From contig DASVWG010000552.1 of assembly GCA_036389695.1 (NCBI GenBank), positions 1 through 7,588 of the forward strand: a stretch of 7,588 nt of DNA, in the 5' to 3' direction. This stretch comes from JALZHR01 sp036389695. GTDB lineage: Bacteria > Acidobacteriota > Blastocatellia > Pyrinomonadales > Pyrinomonadaceae. Shown piece after piece: positions 1 through 5,773 of the stretch. Each line of letters opens with the position of its first letter. The stretch's first letter is position 1. Under the pieces are notes generated by a model. It was not told the DNA's origin and searched no databases. It saw only the letters and a program-made list of their open reading frames with translations. The translations under genes and the position numbers were made by a program.

Positions 1-944
1 TGAAACATTTTCGGTTTCGCCGCCGCCTCGACGCGCGGTTTCTGATTCCACAGCTCTTCGCGCGCTTCGTCCGTCAATACGCGCGCCGACGTGATGTTTT
101 CGCTTCTTTTCTCGCTGGAAATTAACTGGTCGCGGCGCGGCAGCAAATCCAGATTGTCCGCTACTTCTTCGATGATGGCGCGACCGATGATTTGTTCTCC
201 GGCGGCGTAACCGGCAAGCATCGCGTTGTCGCACAGATTATTGATTTGACGCGGAATGCCTTCCGAGCATTGAAAGATAAAATCAATGGCGCCGGGCGTG
301 AAAATATTCGGCTGGTCGGAGCCGGAAATCAGCAGTCGCTCGGTGATATAACGCTCGGTTTCGTCGACGTTCGGCAAGGCGTGAATCTTGCAGCGCAGCG
401 CGACGCGCTGTTTCAGCTGGCGCAGGTTCGCCTGGTTCAGCTTTTCGCGCAGCTCGGGCTGTCCGGTCAGAACGATTTGCAGGTGCTTGGCGTTGTCCGA
501 TTCGAAATTCATCAACAGGCGAATTTCTTCCAGCACGTAATCGGACAGTTCGTGCGCTTCGTCGATAATCAAAACGGTGCGCAAGCCCCGCCGGTGACGC
601 TCTTCCAGCACCTTGCCCATCAGCGCGAGCAGCTCGGCTTTATTCGTCCAATCCTTGATGCCGAGCATCTGCGTCACGTGATGATAAAACTCGTCAATCG
701 ACAGACGCGGATTGAAGACATAAGCCGCCAGCACGGAAGAATCCAGGCGGCGCAGAATCCAGCGCAGCGCCGTCGTCTTGCCGGTGCCGACCTCGCCGGT
801 CAGGACAATCAAGCCTTTGGCGTTTTCCAGCCCGTAATACAGGCTCGCCAGAACCTCGTTATAGCTCGGCGTAAACACGATAAATCGCGGGTCCGGCGTC
901 AGCGTGAAAGGTAAATCTTCTAATCCGTAAAATTCTTTATACAT
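1..944 (-). CDS. XrtA/PEP-CTERM-associated ExeA-like AAA ATPase (3' end outside window)
   Basis: The 314 visible codons begin MYKEFYGLEDLPFTLTPDPR, the typical opening of ExeA/GspA-like ATPases and of the ATPase that accompanies exosortase A loci. A Walker A motif (GEVGTGKTT, residues 50-58) and a Walker B motif (TVLIIDEAH, 123-131) are intact. A sensor-like LTGQPELR stretch follows at about 160, and an IPRQINNLCDNA segment of the lid region at about 230-240. The protein has no signal peptide or membrane segment, so it should be cytoplasmic and hydrolyse ATP; its exact partner in exopolysaccharide assembly or sorting is unknown. The start is supported by AGAGG at 951-955, six bases before the ATG. 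The reading frame is still open at position 1, and after about residue 270 it becomes charged and less conserved, so the gene is longer than the roughly 270-residue family core. It lies 147 nt downstream of the chain-length gene. The general class is secure; the XrtA-associated subfamily is inferred from context and the N-terminus. Confidence 0.9.
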   Translation of the reverse strand, partial: MYKEFYGLEDLPFTLTPDPRFIVFTPSYNEVLASLYYGLENAKGLIVLTGEVGTGKTTALRWILRRLDSSVLAAYVFNPRLSIDEFYHHVTQMLGIKDWTNKAELLALMGKVLEERHRRGLRTVLIIDEAHELSDYVLEEIRLLMNFESDNAKHLQIVLTGQPELREKLNQANLRQLKQRVALRCKIHALPNVDETERYITERLLISGSDQPNIFTPGAIDFIFQCSEGIPRQINNLCDNAMLAGYAAGEQIIGRAIIEEVADNLDLLPRRDQLISSEKRSENITSARVLTDEAREELWNQKPRVEAAAKPKMF

Positions 945-970
945 TTTTCGCCTCTTTTTCTAAGAAATTT

Positions 971-1080
971 TCACCACAAAGGACACGAAGGACACGAAGA
1001 AAAAACCTGTTAATATTTTTGTTTTCTATTCTGCACATCCTTTTAGAATTCCCTTTGTGTTCCTTCGTGTCCTTGTGTTG
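971..1080. repeat. Imperfect inverted repeat of the CACGAAGGA type between chain-length gene and ATPase
   Basis: The left arm (about 973-999) contains direct copies of GGACACGAA. The right arm (about 1051-1080) carries the reverse complement, with AAGGACACGAAGGA matching perfectly and a one-base offset after it. The arms enclose an AT-rich loop of about 50 nt, so the transcript could fold into a long hairpin after the chain-length gene. No T-run follows the hairpin in the minus direction, so it is not a clear intrinsic terminator; it could instead protect mRNA ends or be a dispersed repeat. Related CACGAA copies occur at 7553-7579, at the other end of the window. Confidence 0.75.
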
Positions 1081-1091
1081 AAAAATCGCTT

Positions 1092-2753
1092 TTACGAAAC
1101 AATCTTGTCGAAAATTCGCGTCGCCTGCAGCGTCATAATCAAAAGCGGAATGCTCGCCAGCGCCGCAATCACGCCAGCCATTAAGCGGAGCAAGCCGGAG
1201 CGCTTCTGCCAGGCGATTTCCTGGTGCGTCAGAAGCGGCGGAACCGAGGCGAGAACCGGCAAGCCGGTGTAATGCTTCGCGTCCTCGATGTTCTGAATTC
1301 TGAACAGGCGCGGAATTTCAAACAGCGCCGCTAAAAATAATCCGATGACCATGCCGACCGCCGCGCCCATCAAAACCGCCATATAGCGTTTCGAAGCGTT
1401 GACCGGCGACTGCGGCAGATTCGCCGCGTCAACCACGCGAATCGTTTCGCCCTGCGCGTTCGATTCGCGCTCGACCTGAAGGCTCGCGTCGTTTTTCTTT
1501 TTCAAAAGGTCGTCGTAAGTCGTCTTCGCCGAAAGATATTGATTATTAACGGCTTCGAGCGCGACTTTGACGTTCGGAATCGTGTTGATTTTCGCTTCCA
1601 GCCCGGAAATCAAGACGGCGTTTTGCCTGAGCTCCTCGTCCTTCATCTGAAACTGCTGTTCAATCAGCGCAATCTGGCTTTCGGCTTTTTGTTTTTCGAT
1701 TTCCAGATTTTTCTTTTGCAATTCGGCTTTGCGCGAGCTGGTGCGGTTCGCTTCCCTGACGCGCAAATCCGTATTTTTCGCCAGCGCCGCCAGTTCTTCG
1801 TTGACTTTGTCAATCTGCGTTTTCGTATCGACCACGTCCGGGTGTTTTTCGCGATACTCGCCTTTCAGTTTTTCGAGCCGCGCGGTCAATTCGGCGCGTT
1901 TTTGAATCAGCTGCCCGTAAGCGGGCGTGTCTTCGATGCGCGCCGCCTGACGCGTCGCGTCCTGCGTTTCCTTTTCGCCGTAATCTTCGATAAGCCGCGC
2001 CTGGCTGTTCAGCGCGCGGATGCTGTCGTTGAGCCGTCCGCGCTCGGTAATCAGAGTTTCTTTTTCCTTGGCGATGGTTTCTTCGCGCTTGCGCAAGCCG
2101 TCGAGCTGCGCAATCAGCCCCTGCGCCGATTCGGGCAGCGTCTCGACGTTCTGCATCATTATGTCGAGCCGCTGTTTTTCAATCGTGTCGAGATTCGTTT
2201 TCGCCTGACCTAATTGATTGTCGATAAACTCGCGCGTCACTTCGGCGCTTTGGGTCGAAGCGATAATCTGCGCGTTGACGTATTTGCTGGCAAGCTCGGC
2301 GGCGACGTTGCGCGCGGCTTCCGGTTTACGGTCTTTGTAAGTGATGCGAAACGCGGCGACCTTTTCGTTGTCGCTTCTTTCCGGCACGACCTTGATATTC
2401 TCTTTCATCTTTTCGATGATTAATTCGGTCGGCATTCCGGCTTCTTTTTCCATCTCGAAAAGCTTGTATTTCGCAATCATCGGCTCTAAAGAAGAACGCG
2501 ACAAGACTTCCTGATTAATCGTCTGCAATTGCTGCGACAAATCTTCGTCCGACAATGACTGGACGACTTTTTCCGAAATCGTCGGCGGTTTTAAAGTTAA
2601 AAGCGTGGTCGATTCGTAAATGCTCGGCAATTTTGAAACGACATACGCGACCGCCAGCGCGACGGCGAGCGTCGGCAGCAGAATCAGCCATTTGCGCCGC
2701 TTCAGCATCCGTATAATTTCGCCCATCGACTTTTGTCTAAATTCAACCGCCAT
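1092..2753 (-). CDS. Wzz/GNVR-type polysaccharide chain-length determinant (EpsF-like), no kinase domain
   Basis: This 553-residue inner-membrane protein has the layout of polysaccharide co-polymerases, which set the chain length of exported polysaccharide. A basic N-terminus (KRRKW) precedes a first membrane helix at about 22-40, followed by a Wzz domain starting SIYESTTLLTL. A long charged periplasmic coiled coil spans roughly 170-380. A GNVR-like segment (NVKVALEAVNNQYLSAKTTY, about 394-413) and the family's Pro-rich motif LPQSP (446-450) lead into a second helix at about 457-478. The cytoplasmic part then has TGLPVLASVPPL (496-507), resembling the linker that in fused proteins joins to a tyrosine kinase. 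Here it ends instead in a third helix (about 521-542) and a short tail. The start is set by AGAGGA at 2761-2766, seven bases before the ATG. Given its neighbours, it is most likely the exosortase-associated chain-length protein. A separate tyrosine kinase is not in the window. Confidence 0.92.
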   Translation of the reverse strand: MAVEFRQKSMGEIIRMLKRRKWLILLPTLAVALAVAYVVSKLPSIYESTTLLTLKPPTISEKVVQSLSDEDLSQQLQTINQEVLSRSSLEPMIAKYKLFEMEKEAGMPTELIIEKMKENIKVVPERSDNEKVAAFRITYKDRKPEAARNVAAELASKYVNAQIIASTQSAEVTREFIDNQLGQAKTNLDTIEKQRLDIMMQNVETLPESAQGLIAQLDGLRKREETIAKEKETLITERGRLNDSIRALNSQARLIEDYGEKETQDATRQAARIEDTPAYGQLIQKRAELTARLEKLKGEYREKHPDVVDTKTQIDKVNEELAALAKNTDLRVREANRTSSRKAELQKKNLEIEKQKAESQIALIEQQFQMKDEELRQNAVLISGLEAKINTIPNVKVALEAVNNQYLSAKTTYDDLLKKKNDASLQVERESNAQGETIRVVDAANLPQSPVNASKRYMAVLMGAAVGMVIGLFLAALFEIPRLFRIQNIEDAKHYTGLPVLASVPPLLTHQEIAWQKRSGLLRLMAGVIAALASIPLLIMTLQATRIFDKIVS

Positions 2754-2766
2754 TTCTTAATCCTCT

Positions 2767-2805
2767 TTAGCTGTTAGCTATTAGCTGTTAGCTGTTAGCT
2801 GTTTA
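2767..2805. repeat. Heptamer tandem repeat (CTGTTAG)
   Basis: Five consecutive 7-base units starting at 2771 read CTGTTAG, CTATTAG, CTGTTAG, CTGTTAG and CTGTTTA. They lie just upstream of the ribosome binding site of the chain-length gene, in the short gap after the 54-codon frame. The period and the CTG core match the heptamers at 5640-5770 (AACTGAT) and at 6467-6494 (ACGGCTG), which suggests one repeat class. Function is unknown. It resembles in style the short tandemly repeated heptamers described in cyanobacteria, without implying common origin. Confidence 0.85.
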
Positions 2806-2836
2806 TTTTTGCCTTTTTACTTTTGCCTTTTGCCTT
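2806..2836. repeat. TTTTGCC/TTTTTAC short tandem repeat
   Basis: Four short T-rich units ending in GCC, TAC, GCC and GCC run in a row here, directly next to the CTGTTAG heptamers. The tract overlaps the 3' end of the 54-codon minus-strand frame: its last codons (G-K-R-Q-K) and its stop codon are written in this repeat. The C-terminus of that small protein may therefore have been created or altered by repeat expansion. Confidence 0.7.
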
Positions 2837-2981
2837 GACTGTCTCTCTCGTCGTAAAGGCTTAGCAAGCGACGACCGCCGACGGTTACCGCTACCAAACA
2901 CACGCCGAATATAAGCAGAGCCAGCGATTCGGGCACATCTGCCGAAAGCAGATACACGTCAATCAAATTCACCAGAAGCAT
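2817..2981 (-). CDS. Putative 54-residue mini-protein with PEP-CTERM-like sorting tail
   Basis: Translation from the ATG at 2981 gives 54 residues. Residues 16-19 are VPES, followed by a hydrophobic helix (LALLIFGVCLVAVTV, 20-34), GG and then RR (37-38), with a short charged tail encoded by repeat DNA. The order motif, helix, arginines is that of a PEP-CTERM sorting signal, with Ser in place of the second Pro. There is no signal peptide, only MLLVNLIDVYLLSAD ahead of the motif. The frame starts four bases after the stop of the TPR gene, so it could be translated by coupling; no strong ribosome binding site is visible. It sits inside an exosortase locus, which makes the resemblance more meaningful. 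Alternatives are a remnant tail of a lost substrate, a tail joined to the TPR protein by a +1 frameshift, or a chance small membrane-spanning frame. I do not recognise a named family. Confidence 0.55.
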   Translation of the reverse strand: MLLVNLIDVYLLSADVPESLALLIFGVCLVAVTVGGRRLLSLYDERDSQGKRQK

Positions 2982-2985
2982 CTTT

Positions 2986-5373
2986 TTATAAACTGCTCAG
3001 AAGGCTTTTCGCGTCCTGAACTTCTTTCTGACTTAAAACTTTTTCCTGCTGCAAAGCCATCTCGACTTCTTTGCGCGCCGAAGGCTTGTCGCCGGCACTC
3101 GCCAGAGCCTGACCTAAACGCAGGCGATACGCCGGATTCGCCGCTCTGCCGTTGCGCGTCGCGGCGGCGTCTTCGAGCGCGACGGCTTTTTTGAGCTGCT
3201 CGACGGCGGGCGAGATTAAGCCTTTTTTGAAATAAACCCAGCCGAGCGTGTCGTAAAATCCGGCGTTTGCCGCGTTTTTATCGACGCAAGCCTGCGCCAG
3301 CGTCAGCGCCTCGTCCAGATTTCCGCGCTCGTTGTCGGCGATGTTCCACGCCAGATTGTTCGCCGCAATCGGCGTTTCCGGCGCGATTTCCAGCGCTTTG
3401 CGATAATTTTTTTCGGCTTCGTCAAAGCTTCCGCGCGCGTCTTCGAGCATTCCAATCAAAGTGTAAACCGACGCCGAATTCTTTTTCTCGACGACCTTTT
3501 TGTATTGCTCAATCGCTCTGTCAGTCTGATTTTGCGAAATCAGAAGCGCCGCGTAAGCCGAATAAGCGGGCAGATATGCGTCGTCCAATTCGATGGCTTT
3601 CGCAAGCTGCGTTTCGGTCGCCGGTAAATTATTTTCCGCGCGGAAAACGTCCGCTTTCAGATAATGAAACGCGGGCAGAAGCTTTTTGTCGCTCGCGTTT
3701 TCGGCAATCGCTTTATCAAGTTTTTCGTGCGCCGCCGCGAAATTTTTCTGCCGCGTCAAAATGCCGACCGCGCCTGACAAGGCGTCGAAATTCCGCGCGT
3801 CAATCGCCAGCGCTTTTTCGTAAAAACCGAGCGCTTCAACGAAATTTTTCTGCGCGGCGGAAACCTTCGCCAGATTTATCCGCGCGTTTGCCGAATTCGG
3901 CGAAAGCCTGACGATTTCTTCCAAATCGGCGCGCGCTTCCGCCAGCCGTCCAAGCTCGATATAAGCCAAGCCGCGAGACGAAATCGCGCGGACGCGAAGC
4001 TGTTCCAAAGCTTGCGCCGACGTTTCCGCCGTCGGGTAAGCGTTTTTGACCAGCTCTATAAGCTCGTTGGCTTCCTGCAAAGCTTTCTGCGGCTCGTTTG
4101 CCGTAAAGCTCGCCTGAATTTTCAAAATCCGGCTCGAAAGATAATTCGGATGATATTTTTCCAAATCGCCGATAAACGCGCGCGCCTGGTCAACCTGTCC
4201 GAGCGCGAGCCGCGCCTGCGCCATATAAAAAAGCGCGGATTTAAAGCTCGGCTGGCGTTTTAAAACTTCTTCCAAATCCTTTATCGCCTCTTCGGTCGAG
4301 TTTTCCTGCAATTTGACGCGGGCGCGCAGCATCAGGGCTTCGGCGTCCGTGTTATTGATTGCCAGAAGCTTTTCGACCTGCTCGCCGACTTTCGCCAGCT
4401 CTTTGCGTTCGAGATAAATTTCCGCGAGACGATAACGCGCCGGAGCGTGTTCGGGAGCGTTCGACAAAATCGTCTGAAACGTTTGAATCGCGTCTTCTTC
4501 ACGCCCGACCGCGACGTAGAATTCGGCTAATCCGGTTAAGCCTTCCGCCGAATTTTCCAAAACCTGCGCTAAATCTTTATAAGCCTGTTCGGCTTTGTCC
4601 AAATCGCGGCGCGTCATGTAGAACGACGCGATGGCTTCGCGCGCTTCGTAATTTTGCGGCGCGAGCTCGACGGCTTTTTTAAACTGCGCTTCGGCTTCCG
4701 CCGGGCGATTCGAAAAATCGTAAAAGCGTCCGTATTCAATAAAACCGACCGGCGATTTTTCGTTGACGGCAATCGCTTTCTGAATCGTCTGTTCGGCTTC
4801 CGGCGCTTTTTCCTGCTTCATAAAAAAGCGCGCCAGGCTGATGTATGTTTCCTGACGATTCGGCTCGATTTCGACCGCCTTGTTCAAAACGTCGAGAATT
4901 TCCTTTTCCGATTTGTTTTCCGCCGACAACAGGCTGGCTTTTAAGATGTGACCTTCGACGAAATTCGGATTGACCTCGAAAATCTCGTCAATCATTTTTT
5001 GCGCTTCGTCGGTTTGCGGCGGCGCAATCAGCAGAAAATAATTTCCTAACCGCGACTTAGCGTCCAGATTATCGGGCGCGAGCTGCGCGACTTCCTGCAA
5101 TTCCTGTATCGCTTCATAAACTTCTCCTAGATTTTCGTGTGCGCGCGCCAAGCCGTAATGCGCCTCAGCCGATTTTTTATCGATATCGGCGGCGGCGCGA
5201 AATTCCATCACGGCTTGGCGAAATTTGCGTTTCTGCAAAAATTCCTCGCCGCGCGACAGATGTTTTTGTTTGGTGGCTTCGCTCGAACAAGCGGAAGAAA
5301 AAAGAAGGCTCAAACCGATGAGAACAACGGCGAGCAGACTGATTGGTTTAAATTGGCACTCTCTTAAACGCAT
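2986..5373 (-). CDS. prsT: PEP-CTERM-system TPR-repeat lipoprotein (PrsT-like)
   Basis: The 795-residue product begins with a basic stretch and a hydrophobic signal (ISLLAVVLIGLSLLF), ending in a lipobox-like SSAC with Cys29 as the lipidated residue. From about residue 37 to the end it is built almost entirely of roughly 34-residue helical TPR units; typical motif ends are AVELAPQNYEA (233-243), ALEIAPETPIA (660-670) and LGWVYFKKG (710-718). The C-terminal pattern of NNLAW, GNLDEAL and LGWVYFKKG is conserved in the long TPR lipoproteins that accompany exosortase A. Usual members are near 900 residues, so this one is slightly short. It should sit in the periplasm anchored to a membrane and act as a protein-protein scaffold for sorting or polysaccharide export. 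The ATG at 5373 is the only start that keeps the signal peptide; the nearest purine-rich motif is about 17 bases away, so initiation looks weak. The symbol is assigned by architecture and context. Confidence 0.88.
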   Translation of the reverse strand: MRLRECQFKPISLLAVVLIGLSLLFSSACSSEATKQKHLSRGEEFLQKRKFRQAVMEFRAAADIDKKSAEAHYGLARAHENLGEVYEAIQELQEVAQLAPDNLDAKSRLGNYFLLIAPPQTDEAQKMIDEIFEVNPNFVEGHILKASLLSAENKSEKEILDVLNKAVEIEPNRQETYISLARFFMKQEKAPEAEQTIQKAIAVNEKSPVGFIEYGRFYDFSNRPAEAEAQFKKAVELAPQNYEAREAIASFYMTRRDLDKAEQAYKDLAQVLENSAEGLTGLAEFYVAVGREEDAIQTFQTILSNAPEHAPARYRLAEIYLERKELAKVGEQVEKLLAINNTDAEALMLRARVKLQENSTEEAIKDLEEVLKRQPSFKSALFYMAQARLALGQVDQARAFIGDLEKYHPNYLSSRILKIQASFTANEPQKALQEANELIELVKNAYPTAETSAQALEQLRVRAISSRGLAYIELGRLAEARADLEEIVRLSPNSANARINLAKVSAAQKNFVEALGFYEKALAIDARNFDALSGAVGILTRQKNFAAAHEKLDKAIAENASDKKLLPAFHYLKADVFRAENNLPATETQLAKAIELDDAYLPAYSAYAALLISQNQTDRAIEQYKKVVEKKNSASVYTLIGMLEDARGSFDEAEKNYRKALEIAPETPIAANNLAWNIADNERGNLDEALTLAQACVDKNAANAGFYDTLGWVYFKKGLISPAVEQLKKAVALEDAAATRNGRAANPAYRLRLGQALASAGDKPSARKEVEMALQQEKVLSQKEVQDAKSLLSSL

Positions 5374-5625
5374 TTTTTTAAAGACACTTTTCCTCAGGTC
5401 GAAACGATTTCTGAAATTACGGCTTTCGCAGTCGGGGCAATGACCGCGAAACGCCTTCAGCGAACTTTAACCGGTCGCTTCGGGGCACGAGAGCGATTCG
5501 GAATTTTTCAACCTGGAATTTATTTCAGTATTTTCAAAACAGCAGACCGTTTTCCGTAACAGTCTCAAACTTTCCCGACCAACGTCGGCATTGAGAGAAA
5601 ATTCCTAATCAACGCAAAGTTTCAG
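5374..5625 (-). other. Non-coding leader upstream of the TPR lipoprotein gene
   Basis: This stretch of about 250 bases separates the exosortase terminator-like hairpin from the TPR gene. I see no credible gene on either strand, no tRNA, no recognisable riboswitch and no convincing sigma70 or sigma54 promoter, although weak TTGA and AT-rich pieces occur. It is less repetitive than the neighbouring hairpin and is the likely place for a second promoter if the hairpin ends transcription. Confidence 0.5.
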
Positions 5626-5770
5626 AAAAAAACTTAAAAAACTGATAACTGATAGTTGATAACTGATAACTGATAACTGATAACTCAGAATTTAAAGCTG
5701 AAAGCTGATAGCCTAAGGCTGACAGCTTTTTAACTATCAGTTATCAGTTATCAACTATCAGTTATCAGTT
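5626..5770 (-). terminator. Nested 36-bp inverted repeat with T-tracts (terminator-like, heptamer-built)
   Basis: Positions 5640-5675 and 5735-5770 are perfect reverse complements over 36 bases, each built from five heptamers of the AACTGAT type with one AGTTGAT variant in the middle. The 59-base loop holds a second hairpin: 5701-5713 pairs with 5717-5729 around a TAA loop, with one mismatch and one G-T pair. On the minus strand the structure starts four bases after the exosortase stop codon and is followed by T-tracts (5636-5640 and 5626-5632). This is the arrangement of an intrinsic terminator, though the stem is far longer than usual and AT-rich. It may equally be a dispersed heptamer repeat element that happens to act as a terminator or attenuator. 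Confidence 0.7.
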
Positions 5771-5773
5771 ATT

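Noticed and set aside
192..914. A 240-codon plus-strand frame
   Set aside because: It is the antisense shadow of the ATPase gene, whose minus-strand frame has intact Walker motifs and a good ribosome binding site.
937..1038. A 33-codon minus-strand frame starting at 1038 with an AAAAGG site, overlapping the ATPase start
   Set aside because: About a third of it is the translated CACGAAGGA repeat (FFLRVLRVLCGE), so it is best explained as repeat read-through and not a gene, although it could have a leader-peptide effect.
1539..2213. A 224-codon plus-strand frame rich in Phe and Arg
   Set aside because: It mirrors the coiled coil of the chain-length gene; Glu/Lys-rich code read backwards gives Phe/Leu/Arg-rich frames.
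3267..3911. A 214-codon plus-strand frame rich in Arg, Pro and Ser
   Set aside because: Antisense of the TPR gene; composition is that of a shadow and no motif is recognisable.
5374..5625. Riboswitch or sigma54 promoter in the TPR gene leader
   Set aside because: I looked for a GG-N10-GC type -24/-12 element and for known riboswitch cores such as the cyclic-di-GMP class and found no convincing match.
5640..5770. CRISPR-like array
   Set aside because: The units are 7 bases, contiguous and without unique spacers, and the two arrays are inverted relative to each other.
5640..5770. Miniature transposon with inverted ends
   Set aside because: The inverted repeats are themselves tandem heptamers and no target-site duplication is visible; not excluded, but a terminator-like repeat element fits the place better.
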